A DNA stretch of 64,000 bases, from the NCBI GenBank assembly GCA_902778055.1, contig CACYWL010000004.1, positions 62,406 to 126,405 of the forward strand, read 5' to 3'. Under the pieces are notes generated by a model. It was not told the origin of the DNA. It worked only from the letters and a program-made list of their open reading frames with translations, and did no database searches. Shown one piece after another: positions 8,423 to 17,576 of this stretch. Both the position numbers and the translations under genes were made by a program. How positions within the stretch are numbered: position 1 is the first letter of the stretch; each line of letters begins with the position of its first letter. The DNA comes from an uncultured Eubacteriales bacterium. GTDB taxonomy: Bacteria > Bacillota > Clostridia > Christensenellales > Aristaeellaceae.

Positions 8423-9265
8423 ATGGAGATGTATTTTTGCCCTCTGTATTCCGGATCCAGCGGAAACGCGCTGTTCTGCCAGTATGGCAGCACGCGGCTG
8501 CTGATCGACGCGGGCAAGCCGGGAAAACAGATCGAAGAGGCGCTTCGGTCGATCGGCGTGGATCCCGGCACCCTGGCCGGGGTGCTGATCACCCATGAGC
8601 ACAGCGACCATATTCACGGGGCGGGCATCCTGTCCCGGAAATACCATCTGCCCCTGTACGCGACCCCGGGCACCTGGGAGGCCATGGAGGGAAAGCTCGG
8701 CCGGATCGAACCGGGCATGCGCCGGGAGATTATGGCGGGGCGGGACTTCTATCTCGGGGAGATCGGGGTCGTTCCCTTTCCGATTCCGCACGACGCCGCG
8801 GATCCGGTCGGATACCGGCTGTACGGCGGAAGCCTGAGCGTTTCCACGGCGACGGATCTGGGCCATTTTTCGAGATTTGTGTATGATCAGATCGCGGGGA
8901 GCGATCTGATTCTGCTGGAGAGCAACCATGATCCGGACATGCTGAGGGCCAATCCGCACTACAATGCCCGGCTGAAGGCCAGAATTCTGGGAGACCACGG
9001 TCACCTGAGCAACGAAAGCTGCGCCGGTGCGCTGATCCGCCTGATTGCGGCGGGAACGGGAACGGTGCTGCTGGGCCATCTGAGCGGGGAAAACAATACG
9101 CCGGAGCTGGCAAGGCGGGTCTCCACGGAAGCCCTGGCCCGGGAGGGAATCCGGGCCGGACAGGATGTTCAGCTGAATGTTGCGCTCCGGGATACGAGGG
9201 GCGCGGTCTATACGCTTCGCAGCCGGAGCAAACAGGAAAACCCGGGCGGGGACGGCATACATTAA
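8423..9265 (+). CDS. yycJ: MBL-fold metallohydrolase, YycJ/WalJ type
   Basis: A 280-residue metallo-beta-lactamase-fold protein. The N-terminal SGSSGNA, the metal site HEHSDH (58-63), PHDAADP, LLESNHD and DHGHLSNE follow the order I know for Bacillus YycJ (WalJ), a putative nuclease that in Firmicutes often lies with the WalRK two-component genes. No walRK is present here, so the gene is separated from its usual partners. The last 15 residues are a polar tail. It is 14-23 nt upstream of the ABC-F gene and may be co-transcribed with it. Confidence 0.87.
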   Translation: MEMYFCPLYSGSSGNALFCQYGSTRLLIDAGKPGKQIEEALRSIGVDPGTLAGVLITHEHSDHIHGAGILSRKYHLPLYATPGTWEAMEGKLGRIEPGMRREIMAGRDFYLGEIGVVPFPIPHDAADPVGYRLYGGSLSVSTATDLGHFSRFVYDQIAGSDLILLESNHDPDMLRANPHYNARLKARILGDHGHLSNESCAGALIRLIAAGTGTVLLGHLSGENNTPELARRVSTEALAREGIRAGQDVQLNVALRDTRGAVYTLRSRSKQENPGGDGIH

Positions 9266-9288
9266 GTTTCGGACGGTGGTTGGACAGA

Positions 9289-11187
9289 ATGATTATCTTG
9301 GCTTTGCAGGGAATCAGGAAGAGCTTCGGAACCCACGAGGTGCTCAGGAACGCGTCCCTGACCCTGCAGGACGGGGAGAAGATGGGCCTGGTCGGGGTGA
9401 ACGGCAGCGGGAAAAGCACCCTGATGAAAATCATCGCCGGGCTGGAAAACCCGGACGAGGGAAGCGTGAGCATTCAGAAGGGCCTTCGCATCGGCTATCT
9501 GGCGCAGCAGGGGGAGCTCAGCGGAGAGGAAACCGTGCTGCGGGCGCTGGAGAGCGTGTTTGACCCGATCATCGCCCTTGAAAAGGAAATGCGGGAGACC
9601 GAGGCCCGGATGGCGGAGACCGCGGGAGACGAGGAGCTGCTTCGCCGGCTGGGAGGAAAGTATGACAGCCTGACCCGGGCCTTTGAGGAAGGAAACGGAT
9701 ACGGATGGCGCAGCCAGGTGCAGGGGGTGCTGGCCGGGCTGAACCTGCGGGAATACCAGGACCAGCCCACCCGGATTCTTTCCGGCGGCGAGCGGACGAG
9801 GCTCTGCCTGGGCCGGATGCTGCTGACCCGGCCGGATCTGCTGCTGCTCGACGAGCCGACCAACCATCTGGACCTGAAGAGCATCGCCTGGCTCGAGGAA
9901 TACCTTCAGGATTTCCGGGGCGCCGTGCTGGTGATCAGCCATGACCGGTACTTCCTGGACCGGGTATGCGGCCGGATGGCGGAGCTGCTGACGGGAAACA
10001 TCGAGACCTATACGGGAAACTATACCGAATATCTGGAGAAGCGGACTGCCGTCTACGAGGTCCGGATGAAGGCCTGGCAGCTGCAGCAGAAGGAAATCGC
10101 CCGGGAGGAGGCCGTTATCGCGACCTACCGCCGGTTTAACCGGGAGAAGAGCATCCGGGCGGCGGAAAGCCGGGAAAAGCGGCTGGAGAAGATGGAGCGG
10201 CTCGAAAAACCCGCGGAGGAGGGGGAAATCCACTTCCGCTTCGAAACCCGCCGGCGGACCGGAGAGGATGTGCTGATCGCCGAGGGGCTTCGGAAGGGTT
10301 ATCAGGGCCGGACGCTGTTTTCGGATCTGCGGATGCACGTGCGGGCCGGGGAGAGAATCGCCCTGATCGGAGACAACGGCACCGGGAAATCCACGCTGTT
10401 CAAATGCCTGATCGCGCAGGAAAAGCCGGACGCGGGGATCATCCGCTGGGGAGCAGGCGTGGATATCGGCTACTACGACCAGCATCAGGCCGGGCTGGAC
10501 GACCGCAAAACCGTGCTGGATGAGGTCTGGGACAAATTCCGGAGGCTGGAGCAGTACGAGGTACGGGGTGCGCTGGGACAGTTCCTGTTTACGGGAGACG
10601 AGGTGTTCAGCCCCGTTTCCACCCTCAGCGGAGGCGAGAAGGGCCGGGTGGCGCTGACGGAGCTGATGCTGAGAAAGGACAACGTGCTGCTGCTGGACGA
10701 GCCGACCAACCATCTCGACATGGACAGCCGCGAGGTGCTGGAGGAGGCGCTGGAGGATTTCGAGGGAACGATCATCGCCATCAGCCACGACCGGTATTTC
10801 ATCAACCGGTTTGCACAGAAGGTCTGCGTGCTGGAGGACGGGCGGCTGAAGGAGTATCTGGGCAATTACGACGATTATTTCCTGAAGATCAGCCGGGATC
10901 AGGAGCCGGACGGGGATCTGCCGCAGAGGACGCGCACGGCCGCGGAAAAGGAGAAGAGGAAAAGCCGCGAGGAGCAGCGCAGGGAGAAGGAAAAGAAAGA
11001 AGCCCTGAAGGCGCTGGAGAAGGAAATCTCCGACGCGGAGAAGACGGCGGCGGAGATGGAGGCCCGGCTCGCGGACCCGGAGACCTACAGGAATCCGGAG
11101 GAGGGCGCGAGGCTGACGCAGGAGTATCACCGGATGAAAGAGAGGATCGACGCGCTCTACGAGCGGTGGGAGCAGGAGGATATGTGA
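9289..11187 (+). CDS. ABC-F family ATPase (ribosome-associated)
   Basis: A 632-residue soluble protein with two ABC domains and no membrane segments. Walker A boxes are GVNGSGKST (about 36-44) and GDNGTGKST (about 362-370); both Walker B regions read LLLLDEPTNHLD, the ABC-F hallmark. The inter-domain linker is highly charged, and the last 85 residues are a predicted coiled coil rich in Lys and Glu. ABC-F factors bind the ribosomal E site to relieve stalling or to protect against antibiotics; the sequence does not tell which. A TTG at 9280 is possible, but the ATG at 9289 gives the usual beginning. A strong terminator follows at 11223. Confidence 0.9.
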   Translation: MIILALQGIRKSFGTHEVLRNASLTLQDGEKMGLVGVNGSGKSTLMKIIAGLENPDEGSVSIQKGLRIGYLAQQGELSGEETVLRALESVFDPIIALEKEMRETEARMAETAGDEELLRRLGGKYDSLTRAFEEGNGYGWRSQVQGVLAGLNLREYQDQPTRILSGGERTRLCLGRMLLTRPDLLLLDEPTNHLDLKSIAWLEEYLQDFRGAVLVISHDRYFLDRVCGRMAELLTGNIETYTGNYTEYLEKRTAVYEVRMKAWQLQQKEIAREEAVIATYRRFNREKSIRAAESREKRLEKMERLEKPAEEGEIHFRFETRRRTGEDVLIAEGLRKGYQGRTLFSDLRMHVRAGERIALIGDNGTGKSTLFKCLIAQEKPDAGIIRWGAGVDIGYYDQHQAGLDDRKTVLDEVWDKFRRLEQYEVRGALGQFLFTGDEVFSPVSTLSGGEKGRVALTELMLRKDNVLLLDEPTNHLDMDSREVLEEALEDFEGTIIAISHDRYFINRFAQKVCVLEDGRLKEYLGNYDDYFLKISRDQEPDGDLPQRTRTAAEKEKRKSREEQRREKEKKEALKALEKEISDAEKTAAEMEARLADPETYRNPEEGARLTQEYHRMKERIDALYERWEQEDM

Positions 11188-11213
11188 ATGGACACGCCAG
11201 AAAGCGTGTGCAT
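11188..11213. repeat. 26-nt imperfect palindrome, copy 1
   Basis: Begins directly after the ABC-F stop codon. Arms ATGGACACGC and GCGTGTGCAT pair at 9 of 10 positions around a short A-rich centre. A second copy with two substitutions lies at 11314-11339, on the other side of the terminator. No further copy was noticed in the window. Confidence 0.6.
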
Positions 11214-11222
11214 GGATTGAAG

Positions 11223-11272
11223 ACAGGGAATCCCGAAAAACAAGGCTTTTCAGGATTCCCTGTTTTCTTTTT
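11223..11272 (+). terminator. Rho-independent terminator after the ABC-F gene
   Basis: Outer stem ACAGGGAATCC/GGATTCCCTGT and inner stem GAAAA/TTTTC separated by a single C-A mismatch, followed by TTTCTTTTT. It is strong and sits between the two copies of the 26-nt repeat. Confidence 0.85.
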
Positions 11273-11313
11273 GGCCTGGGAAAGAAGTCAAAACAGCCCG
11301 GGAACGGGAAATG

Positions 11314-11339
11314 ATGGACACGCCCGAAAACGTGTGCAT
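11314..11339. repeat. 26-nt imperfect palindrome, copy 2
   Basis: Matches copy 1 (11188-11213) at 24 of 26 positions, with both differences in the loop, so the arms are conserved while the centre varies. It lies about 95 bp upstream of the -35 element of the ribosomal S10 promoter. Confidence 0.6.
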
Positions 11340-11434
11340 ATGCCTGAGCGGGAAACGCAGTAAAGAAGGGAAGAGGAGCGCACCTCGAGGGAGAAAAAAA
11401 CGAAAAAAAATTTTCAAAACAGGGCTTCATCCCC

Positions 11435-11463
11435 TTGATTTGCCCTTCTGACTCGTGTATAAT
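11435..11463 (+). promoter_or_regulatory. sigma-A promoter of the S10-spc ribosomal operon
   Basis: TTGATT at 11435-11440, a 17-bp spacer, and a perfect TATAAT at 11458-11463. An A/T-rich stretch at 11396-11418 just upstream could act as an UP element. This is the only strong promoter seen in front of the 13-kb ribosomal operon. Confidence 0.85.
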
Positions 11464-11469
11464 GCGACT

Positions 11470-11639
11470 GTTGTCTGTGTAGGGATGAAGTGGTAAGTTG
11501 CCGCCAGGCCAGGCGGGTAATTATCACGGACCAGCCCGTCAATCGGGCGACGGACTCGAAAGGCCGAACCCGGAGACGCACCTGCGAGCGTCTCCCAAAG
11601 CGGCAGAACGAGAACGAAATGTAGGAGGTAAGAAAGGTA
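11470..11639 (+). promoter_or_regulatory. Structured 5' leader of the S10 operon (candidate r-protein autoregulatory RNA)
   Basis: About 170 nt separate the predicted transcription start from rpsJ. Three hairpins can be drawn: CCGCC/GGCGG (11501-11516), GCCCG/CGGGC (11534-11548) and a perfect 8-bp GGAGACGC/GCGTCTCC (11572-11595), followed by TAGGAGG before the rpsJ start. In E. coli the S10 leader is bound by L4 to shut the operon down. This leader has no obvious sequence likeness to that one, so regulation by L4 here is only a hypothesis. Confidence 0.45.
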
Positions 11640-11948
11640 ATGGCCAGCCAGAAAATTCGTATCAAGCTGAAAAGCTACGAGCACAAACTGATCGACCAGA
11701 GCGCCGAGCGGATCGTTGAGACCGCCAAGCGTACGGGTGCCCGGGTTTCCGGACCGATCCCGCTGCCCACAGAGCGCGAGGTAGTGACCATCCTGCGCGC
11801 GGTGCACAAGTACAAGGACAGCCGTGAGCAGTTCGAGCGCCGGACGCACAAGCGCCTGATCGACATCATTAACCCGAATCCCAAAACGGTGGACGCCATG
11901 ATGAAGCTGGATCTTCCTGCTGGTGTCGAAATCGAAATGAAGCTGTGA
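11640..11948 (+). CDS. rpsJ: 30S ribosomal protein S10
   Basis: 102 residues, the normal length. [25 protein letters not shown] and [18 protein letters not shown] are the S10 hallmarks. S10 sits in the 30S head and, as NusE, also joins antitermination complexes. It is the first gene of the operon, behind the TAGGAGG site that ends the structured leader, and 16 nt before rplC. Confidence 0.98.
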   Translation: MASQKIRIKLKSYEHKLIDQSAERIVETAKRTGARVSGPIPLPTEREVVTILRAVHKYKDSREQFERRTHKRLIDIINPNPKTVDAMMKLDLPAGVEIEMKL

Positions 11949-11964
11949 GCGGGAGGAAAGAAGA

Positions 11965-12606
11965 ATGAAGAAAGCGATCGTGGGCAAAAAGATCGGGATG
12001 ACCCAGGTCTTCTCCGAAGACGGGCGGCTGATCCCGGTCACCGTGATTGAAGCGGGCCCCTGCACTGTGGTGCAGACCAAGAATAAGGAAAGCGACGGCT
12101 ACGACGCCGTACAGGTTGGTTTCGGCGATCTGACCGAAAACCGCGCGAAGAAGCTTCTGAACAAGCCTGAGCTGGGTCATTTCAAGAAGGCCGGCGTGGA
12201 TGCCAAGCGTCATCTGCGGGAACTCCGGTTCGATGACTGCAGCGGCTACAAGGTCGGCGATGTGCTGAAGGCGGATCAGTTCGCCAGCGGCGACCGGATC
12301 GACATCACCGGCACCAGCAAGGGCCACGGCTACACCGGCGCCATTCAGCGCTGGAATCAGCATACCGGCCCCATGGCGCACGGCTCCAAGTACCATCGCG
12401 GCGTCGGCTCCCTGAGCGCGAACTCCGACCCGAGCCGGGTGTTCAAGAACAAGCACATGGCCGGACAGTACGGTGTGGACCGCGTAACGGTGCAGAATCT
12501 GGAAGTTGTCCAGGTGGACGCGGAGCGCAACCTGCTGCTGGTCAAGGGCGCTGTGCCCGGCCCCAACGAAGGCCTGCTGCTGATCCGCGACAGCGTGAAG
12601 GCGTAA
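11965..12606 (+). CDS. rplC: 50S ribosomal protein L3
   Basis: 213 residues. The start [16 protein letters not shown] and the internal [17 protein letters not shown] block, which reaches toward the peptidyl-transferase centre, identify L3, an early assembly protein of the 50S subunit. Preceded by GGGAGGAAAG and followed after 24 nt by rplD in the standard S10 order. Confidence 0.98.
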   Translation: MKKAIVGKKIGMTQVFSEDGRLIPVTVIEAGPCTVVQTKNKESDGYDAVQVGFGDLTENRAKKLLNKPELGHFKKAGVDAKRHLRELRFDDCSGYKVGDVLKADQFASGDRIDITGTSKGHGYTGAIQRWNQHTGPMAHGSKYHRGVGSLSANSDPSRVFKNKHMAGQYGVDRVTVQNLEVVQVDAERNLLLVKGAVPGPNEGLLLIRDSVKA

Positions 12607-12630
12607 GGCTGAGAGGAAGGAGAAAGTACA

Positions 12631-13257
12631 ATGGCTAAGACTGCTCTTTATAATATGGAAGGAGCGACCATCGGCGAGGTGGAGATGAGCGACGCGATTT
12701 TCGCCGCCCCCATCAATGAGTCCGCGATGCATCTGGTTGTCCGCTCCTACCTGGCAGCCCAGCGCCAGGGCACCCAGAGCGCCCTGACCCGCGGAGAGGT
12801 TCGCGGGGGCGGCCGGAAGATCTACCGCCAGAAGGGCACGGGCAATGCCCGGCACCATGGCAACCGCGCTCCCCAGTTCAAGCATGGCGGCGTGGTGTTC
12901 GCTCCGAAGCCCCGGGATTATGTTGTGAACGTGAACAAGAAGGTCCGCCGCCTTGCGTTCCGCAGCGCGATGACCGCCAAGTTCAACGCCGGGGAAATCA
13001 TCGTGGTGGACAGCCTGACCCTGAAGGAAGCCAAGACGAAGCTGATGGCGGAGACGCTGAAGAAGCTGAGCGCCGAGAAGAAAGCCCTGGTCGTTCTGCC
13101 CGAGCGGGACGAGAACGTGGTTCGCGCCACCGCGAATCTGGCCCAGGCGAAAACGACGTACGTCAATACCCTGAACGTGTATGACATCCTGAACGCGGGC
13201 AAGGTCGTGCTGACCAAGGCCGCCAAGGAATCCGTCGAGGAGGTGTACGCGGAATGA
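12631..13257 (+). CDS. rplD: 50S ribosomal protein L4
   Basis: 208 residues. The extended loop with GGGRKIYRQKGTGNARHH and the following VFAPKPRDY block line the exit tunnel. In E. coli L4 also represses its own operon at the S10 leader; whether it does so here is unknown, but a structured leader exists upstream. The start of rplW overlaps its stop by four nucleotides. Confidence 0.98.
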   Translation: MAKTALYNMEGATIGEVEMSDAIFAAPINESAMHLVVRSYLAAQRQGTQSALTRGEVRGGGRKIYRQKGTGNARHHGNRAPQFKHGGVVFAPKPRDYVVNVNKKVRRLAFRSAMTAKFNAGEIIVVDSLTLKEAKTKLMAETLKKLSAEKKALVVLPERDENVVRATANLAQAKTTYVNTLNVYDILNAGKVVLTKAAKESVEEVYAE

Positions 13258-13559
13258 AGACAGCTTATGATATCATCAAGCGGCCCGTTCTCACCGAGAA
13301 AGCCTACGAGGGCATCGAGGACAAGCGCTACGTCTTCGAAGTGGATATCCACGCGAACAAGGCCGAAATCAAGGCCGCGATCGAAACCGTCTTCGCCGAT
13401 GACGGCGTGAAGGTGGAAAAGGTGAACACCCTGCGGACCATCGGCAAGATGAAGCGGCAGGGACGGACCCAGGGCAGGACACCCGAGACCAAGAAGGCCT
13501 ATGTCACGCTGAAGAAGGACTCCAAGCCCATCAAGTTCTTCGAAGGCATGGCGCAGTAA
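13254..13559 (+). CDS. rplW: 50S ribosomal protein L23
   Basis: 101 residues. DIIKRPVLTEKAYEG at the N-terminus and VFEVDIHANKAEIKAAIE identify L23, which lies at the tunnel exit and docks the signal recognition particle and trigger factor. The middle loop KMKRQGRTQGRTPETKKAYV is typical. It is coupled to rplD by an ATGA overlap. Confidence 0.98.
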   Translation: MKTAYDIIKRPVLTEKAYEGIEDKRYVFEVDIHANKAEIKAAIETVFADDGVKVEKVNTLRTIGKMKRQGRTQGRTPETKKAYVTLKKDSKPIKFFEGMAQ

Positions 13560-13580
13560 CAGCAGGGAGGAGACGAAAAC

Positions 13581-14414
13581 ATGGCTATTCGAGTTTACAA
13601 GCCGACTTCGCCCGCCCGGCGTTTCATGTCGGTTCTGACCTATGAGGAGATTACGAAGAAAAAGCCCGAGAAGAGCCTGACCGAGTACCTCAAGAAGAAC
13701 GCCGGCCGCAACAATCAGGGCAAGATCACCGTCCGTCATCAGGGCGGCGGAAACAAAATCAAGTATCGTATCATCGACTTCAAGCGGGATAAGATCGATA
13801 TCCCCGCGAAGGTGAATGCCATCGAGTACGATCCGAACCGCAGCGCCTTCATCGCCCTGCTGTTCTACGCCGATGGAGAGAAGCGCTACATCCTGGCTCC
13901 TCTGGGCCTGAAGGTGGGCGACACGGTGGTCTCCAGCGAAAATGCCGACATCAAGCCCGGCAACGCGCTGCCGATCAGCAACATTCCCGTCGGTACGCTG
14001 ATCCACAACCTCGAGATCAAGCCCGGCCGCGGCGGCCAGCTGGTGCGCAGCGCCGGCATGAGCGCCCAGCTGATGGCGAAGGAGAACGGATACGCGCAGG
14101 TGCGTCTGCCCAGCGGCGAAATGCGGAAGCTTCCGCTGAATGCCCGGGCCACCATCGGCACCGTCGGCAACACCGATCATGAGAATGTCCGTCTGGGCAA
14201 GGCCGGCCGTGTCCGCCACATGGGCGTCCGTCCGACCGTCCGCGGTGTTGTCATGAACCCGAACGATCACCCGCACGGCGGCGGCGAGGGCAAGAGCCCC
14301 GTCGGTATGCCTGCTCCTGTGACCCCGTGGGGCAAGCCCGCTCTGGGTTACAAGACCAGGAAGCACAAGAAGTATTCTAACAAGATGATCGTCAAGCGCG
14401 CCGGCAACAAGTAA
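13581..14414 (+). CDS. rplB: 50S ribosomal protein L2
   Basis: 277 residues, the usual size. The segment [18 protein letters not shown] holds the conserved histidine region close to the peptidyl-transferase centre; [12 protein letters not shown] at the start and the Lys/Arg-rich tail are standard. L2 bridges the subunits. Preceded by GGGAGGAG, 21 nt after rplW. Confidence 0.98.
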   Translation: MAIRVYKPTSPARRFMSVLTYEEITKKKPEKSLTEYLKKNAGRNNQGKITVRHQGGGNKIKYRIIDFKRDKIDIPAKVNAIEYDPNRSAFIALLFYADGEKRYILAPLGLKVGDTVVSSENADIKPGNALPISNIPVGTLIHNLEIKPGRGGQLVRSAGMSAQLMAKENGYAQVRLPSGEMRKLPLNARATIGTVGNTDHENVRLGKAGRVRHMGVRPTVRGVVMNPNDHPHGGGEGKSPVGMPAPVTPWGKPALGYKTRKHKKYSNKMIVKRAGNK

Positions 14415-14438
14415 TCGGAAGGAGGCTACTGAGAGGAA

Positions 14439-14717
14439 ATGAGTCGTTCCATTAAGAAGGGCCCCTATGTAGAGGGCGCGCTGATGAAGCGCATTGAAGA
14501 GATGAATCAGTCCGGCAAGAAGAGCGTCGTGAAGACCTGGAGCCGCTCCAGCACGATCTTTCCGGATTTCGTCGGCCACACCGTGGCCGTGCATGACGGC
14601 CGGAAGCATGTTCCGGTCTATGTGACGGAAGATATGGTCGGCCACAAGCTGGGCGAATTTGCCCCCACCCGCACTTTCCGCGGGCATGCCGGGGATAAGA
14701 ACAGCAATCGGAAATAA
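14439..14717 (+). CDS. rpsS: 30S ribosomal protein S19
   Basis: 92 residues. [41 protein letters not shown] and [13 protein letters not shown] are textbook S19 blocks. It forms the A-site finger contact in the 30S head together with S13. Located between rplB and rplV as expected. Confidence 0.98.
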   Translation: MSRSIKKGPYVEGALMKRIEEMNQSGKKSVVKTWSRSSTIFPDFVGHTVAVHDGRKHVPVYVTEDMVGHKLGEFAPTRTFRGHAGDKNSNRK

Positions 14718-14736
14718 GGAGAGGAGTTGAAAGTCA

Positions 14737-15120
14737 ATGGCTACCCGTTCCAAGGAAAAGGCGGCAGCCCGGAAGGCGAATGCTGACAGGCGCCCGCAGG
14801 CCCATGCCAGGTACGTTCGCATCTCTCCCCGCAAGGTCAAGATCGTCATCGATCTGATCCGCGGCAAGGATGTGGATGAAGCGCTGGCCATTCTGCAGTA
14901 TACCCCCAAGGCTGCGAGCTCCGTTGTCGCCAAGCTGCTGGAAAGCGCGATCGCCAACGCGGTGAACAACCAGGAGTTGAACCGCCAGAACCTTTATGTT
15001 GCAGAGGTGTATGCCAATCCCGGCCCCACCCTGAAGCGGTACGTTGCCCGCAGCCGCGGCAGCGCATCTCCCATGCTCAAGCGCACCAGCCATATCAGCG
15101 TGGTGCTTGACCAGAAGTAA
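14737..15120 (+). CDS. rplV: 50S ribosomal protein L22
   Basis: 127 residues, slightly longer than the roughly 110-residue norm because of a basic, alanine-rich N-terminal extension before [16 protein letters not shown]. The tunnel-lining beta-hairpin region ([18 protein letters not shown]) is present; changes in this loop cause macrolide resistance in other bacteria, but none can be judged here. Confidence 0.97.
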   Translation: MATRSKEKAAARKANADRRPQAHARYVRISPRKVKIVIDLIRGKDVDEALAILQYTPKAASSVVAKLLESAIANAVNNQELNRQNLYVAEVYANPGPTLKRYVARSRGSASPMLKRTSHISVVLDQK

Positions 15121-15138
15121 GGCGAAGGAGGATTCAAC

Positions 15139-15807
15139 ATGGGTCACAAGGTAAATCCCCATGGCGCGCGCGTCGGTGTCATCTATGACTGGAGCACCCG
15201 CTGGTACGCCGGGAAAAAGGATTTCGCAGATCATCTGGTGGAAGATTACAAGCTTCGCAAGATGCTGAAGGAAAAGTACTACTCCACCGGGATTTCTCAC
15301 ATTGATATCGAGCGCACCGCGCAGACGATGACCGTGAACATCTTCACCGCGAAGCCCGGCATGATCATCGGCCGCGGCGGCGCCGGCATCGAAGAGCTGA
15401 AGAAGACCATCCATGATTTCCTGGGCCATCCGGCTCACATCAATGTGATGGAAATCAAGCAGCCCGACGCGGATGCCCAGCTGGTGGCGGAGAACATCGC
15501 CCAGCAGCTGGAGAAGCGGATCAGCTTCCGCCGCGCCATGAAGCAGAGCCAGCAGCGCGCCATGAAGATTCCCGGCGTCAAGGGAATCAAGACCGCTGTC
15601 GGCGGACGTCTGGGCGGTGCCGACATTGCCCGGACCGAGCGTTATCACGAAGGCTCCACTCCGCTGCAGACGCTGCGCGCGAACATCGACTACGGCTTTG
15701 CCGAAGCGAAGACCACGTACGGTCGGCTGGGCGTGAAGGTCTGGATCTACAAGGGACAGATCCTGCCCAAGTCCAAGAAGGCCCCCATCGCGAAGGAGGG
15801 AAAATAA
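15139..15807 (+). CDS. rpsC: 30S ribosomal protein S3
   Basis: 222 residues. [13 protein letters not shown] starts the protein, the KH domain carries the [12 protein letters not shown] nucleic-acid loop, and [14 protein letters not shown] starts the C-terminal domain that helps form the mRNA entry and helicase site. It stops 3 nt before rplP. Confidence 0.98.
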   Translation: MGHKVNPHGARVGVIYDWSTRWYAGKKDFADHLVEDYKLRKMLKEKYYSTGISHIDIERTAQTMTVNIFTAKPGMIIGRGGAGIEELKKTIHDFLGHPAHINVMEIKQPDADAQLVAENIAQQLEKRISFRRAMKQSQQRAMKIPGVKGIKTAVGGRLGGADIARTERYHEGSTPLQTLRANIDYGFAEAKTTYGRLGVKVWIYKGQILPKSKKAPIAKEGK

Positions 15808-15810
15808 CCT

Positions 15811-16254
15811 ATGCTGATGCCGAAGAGAGTAAAGCGCCGCAAGGTATTCCGCGGACGCATGAAGGGCAAGGCCCAGCGCGGTAATTTCCTGGCATATGGA
15901 GATTACGGCCTGGCGGCCATGGAGCCCTGCTGGATCACCAGCCAGCAGATTGAGGCTGCCCGTATCGCCCTGACCCGTTACACCAAGCGTGGCGGTCAGG
16001 TGTGGATCAAGATTTTCCCTGACAAGCCTGTGACCGCGAAGCCCGCGGAGACCCGCATGGGTTCCGGTAAGGGTGCTCCGGAGTACTGGGTTGCCGTGGT
16101 GAAGCCCGGCCGTGTGCTGTTTGAGATCAAGGGTGTGCCGGAAGAGACTGCCCGTGAGGCCCTCCGTCTGGCGAGCCACAAGCTGCCCCTGAAGACCAAG
16201 TTTATGATGAAGGCCCCTGAGGCCAAGACTGAAGCGGGTGGTGAAGAAGCATGA
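15811..16254 (+). CDS. rplP: 50S ribosomal protein L16
   Basis: 147 residues. [41 protein letters not shown] and [19 protein letters not shown] are conserved L16 segments; it contacts the A-site tRNA elbow on the 50S subunit. The ribosome site is the GGAGGG inside the end of rpsC, and the stop overlaps the rpmC start (ATGA). Confidence 0.98.
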   Translation: MLMPKRVKRRKVFRGRMKGKAQRGNFLAYGDYGLAAMEPCWITSQQIEAARIALTRYTKRGGQVWIKIFPDKPVTAKPAETRMGSGKGAPEYWVAVVKPGRVLFEIKGVPEETAREALRLASHKLPLKTKFMMKAPEAKTEAGGEEA

Positions 16255-16442
16255 AGGCAAACGAATTGACCGAAATGACCAAAGAGCAGCTGCAGGAAAA
16301 GGTCACTGAGCTGAAGAGCCAGTTGTTTACCCTTCGCTTCCAGCTTGCGACAGGTCAGCTGCAGAACACCATGCAGATCAGCGAAACCAAGCGCGACATC
16401 GCACGGTGCAAGACCATCCTTCGCCAGAAGGAACAGGCTTAA
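16251..16442 (+). CDS. rpmC: 50S ribosomal protein L29
   Basis: 63 residues forming two helices, with the typical [23 protein letters not shown] and an internal [10 protein letters not shown] segment. L29 lies beside L23 at the exit-tunnel rim. Its start is coupled to the rplP stop by ATGA. Confidence 0.97.
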   Translation: MKANELTEMTKEQLQEKVTELKSQLFTLRFQLATGQLQNTMQISETKRDIARCKTILRQKEQA

Positions 16443-16461
16443 GAGAGGAGGCAGCTGAAAG

Positions 16462-16719
16462 ATGGAAGAAAGAGGACTGCGTAAAACCCGTATCGGCGTC
16501 GTCATCAGCGACAAGATGGACAAGACCTGCGTCATTCAGATCAAGACGCGCGTCCGTCATCCGCTGTACGGCAAGATTCTGAACCGGACGAGCAAGCTGA
16601 AGGTCCATGACGAAAACAACGAGTGCGGCATCGGCGACACCATCCGCGTGATGGAAACCCGTCCGCTGAGCAAAGACAAGCGCTGGCGCCTGGTCGAGAT
16701 TCTCGAGAAGGCGAAGTAA
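16462..16719 (+). CDS. rpsQ: 30S ribosomal protein S17
   Basis: 85 residues with the OB-fold. [40 protein letters not shown] and [18 protein letters not shown] match S17, an early 16S rRNA binder. It is the last gene of the S10 part; a structured 119-nt gap separates it from rplN. Confidence 0.98.
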   Translation: MEERGLRKTRIGVVISDKMDKTCVIQIKTRVRHPLYGKILNRTSKLKVHDENNECGIGDTIRVMETRPLSKDKRWRLVEILEKAK

Positions 16720-16838
16720 GCTGGCAGGGGGACCCGTTCCCGGATTCATCGGTTTGTCTGAGCCTTTGCAGACAGATGCCTGCCGATGAAAACCGGGAGG
16801 AGGATTTCCCGAGGTATGAATGAAGGAGGAAAAACACA
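16720..16838 (+). promoter_or_regulatory. Structured intergenic RNA between rpsQ and rplN
   Basis: The 119-nt gap is long for this operon (most gaps are 10-30 nt). It folds into one three-tier stem: CCCGG/CCGGG (16739-16743 with 16793-16797), TTCATCGG/CCGATGAA (16745-16752 with 16783-16790) and TGTCTG/CAGACA (16755-16760 with 16769-16774). All three pairings are perfect. No T-run follows, so it is not a standard terminator. It could be a protein-binding control site or an RNA processing site at the S10/spc junction. Confidence 0.6.
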
Positions 16839-17207
16839 ATGATTCAGCCGCAAACCCGGCTTAAGGTGGCCGATAACTCCGGCGCCAAGGAAATCATGTG
16901 CATCCGTGTCCTGGGCGGCTCTTTCCGGCGCGACGGCAGCATCGGTGATGTGATCGTGGCCAGCGTCAAGAGCGCGACTCCCGGCGGCACCGTGAAGAAG
17001 GGCGAGGTCGTCAAGGCCGTGATCGTCCGGATGCGCAAGAATAAGCGTCGCCCCGATGGCAGCTACATCAAGTTCGACGACAACGCTGCCGTCATCATCA
17101 ATGACCAGAAAATGCCCCGCGGAACCCGAATCTTTGGGCCCGTGGCTCGCGAGCTGCGTGAGAAGGATTTTATGAAGATCGTCTCTCTGGCTCCCGAAGT
17201 ACTGTAA
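16839..17207 (+). CDS. rplN: 50S ribosomal protein L14
   Basis: 122 residues. [18 protein letters not shown] and [14 protein letters not shown] are the L14 signatures, as is the [14 protein letters not shown] block. L14 forms an inter-subunit bridge and is the docking point of silencing factor RsfS. It opens the spc part of the operon behind GAAGGAGG, directly after a long RNA hairpin. Confidence 0.98.
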   Translation: MIQPQTRLKVADNSGAKEIMCIRVLGGSFRRDGSIGDVIVASVKSATPGGTVKKGEVVKAVIVRMRKNKRRPDGSYIKFDDNAAVIINDQKMPRGTRIFGPVARELREKDFMKIVSLAPEVL

Positions 17208-17222
17208 GGAGGCGGAACGGTA

Positions 17223-17558
17223 ATGCACGTAAAATCCAAGGATACCGTCATCGTGATCTCCGGAAAGGATAAGGGAAAGAAGGGGAAGATTTCCGCCGCT
17301 TTCCCGAAGCTGAACCGGGTGACTGTCGAAGGCGTCAACGTGGTGACCAAGCACCAGAAGGCCCGCAACCAGATGCAGCCCGGCGGCATTATCCACAAGG
17401 AGATGCCCATTGACGCCAGCAATGTCATGCTTGTGTGCCCCAAGTGCGGCAAGCCGGCCCGTGTGTCCCACAAGGTCACCCAGGTGGCGGACGACAACGG
17501 CAAACAGCATCGCAGGATGATCCGTGTCTGCAAGAAGTGCGGCGCGGAGATCGACTGA
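17223..17558 (+). CDS. rplX: 50S ribosomal protein L24
   Basis: 111 residues. The KOW motif lies in [17 protein letters not shown] near the start. The C-terminal part holds two CxxC pairs (CPKCGK and CKKCGAE), a zinc-ribbon-like feature common in Firmicute L24. It starts 16S-independent assembly of the 50S subunit. The start lies 15 nt after rplN behind AAGGAGG. Confidence 0.97.
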   Translation: MHVKSKDTVIVISGKDKGKKGKISAAFPKLNRVTVEGVNVVTKHQKARNQMQPGGIIHKEMPIDASNVMLVCPKCGKPARVSHKVTQVADDNGKQHRRMIRVCKKCGAEID

Positions 17559-17576
17559 TAAAGGAGGAGCGCCATA

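Noticed and set aside
12918-14969. Long minus-strand frame over rplD-rplV
   Set aside because: Antisense to ribosomal protein genes of certain identity.
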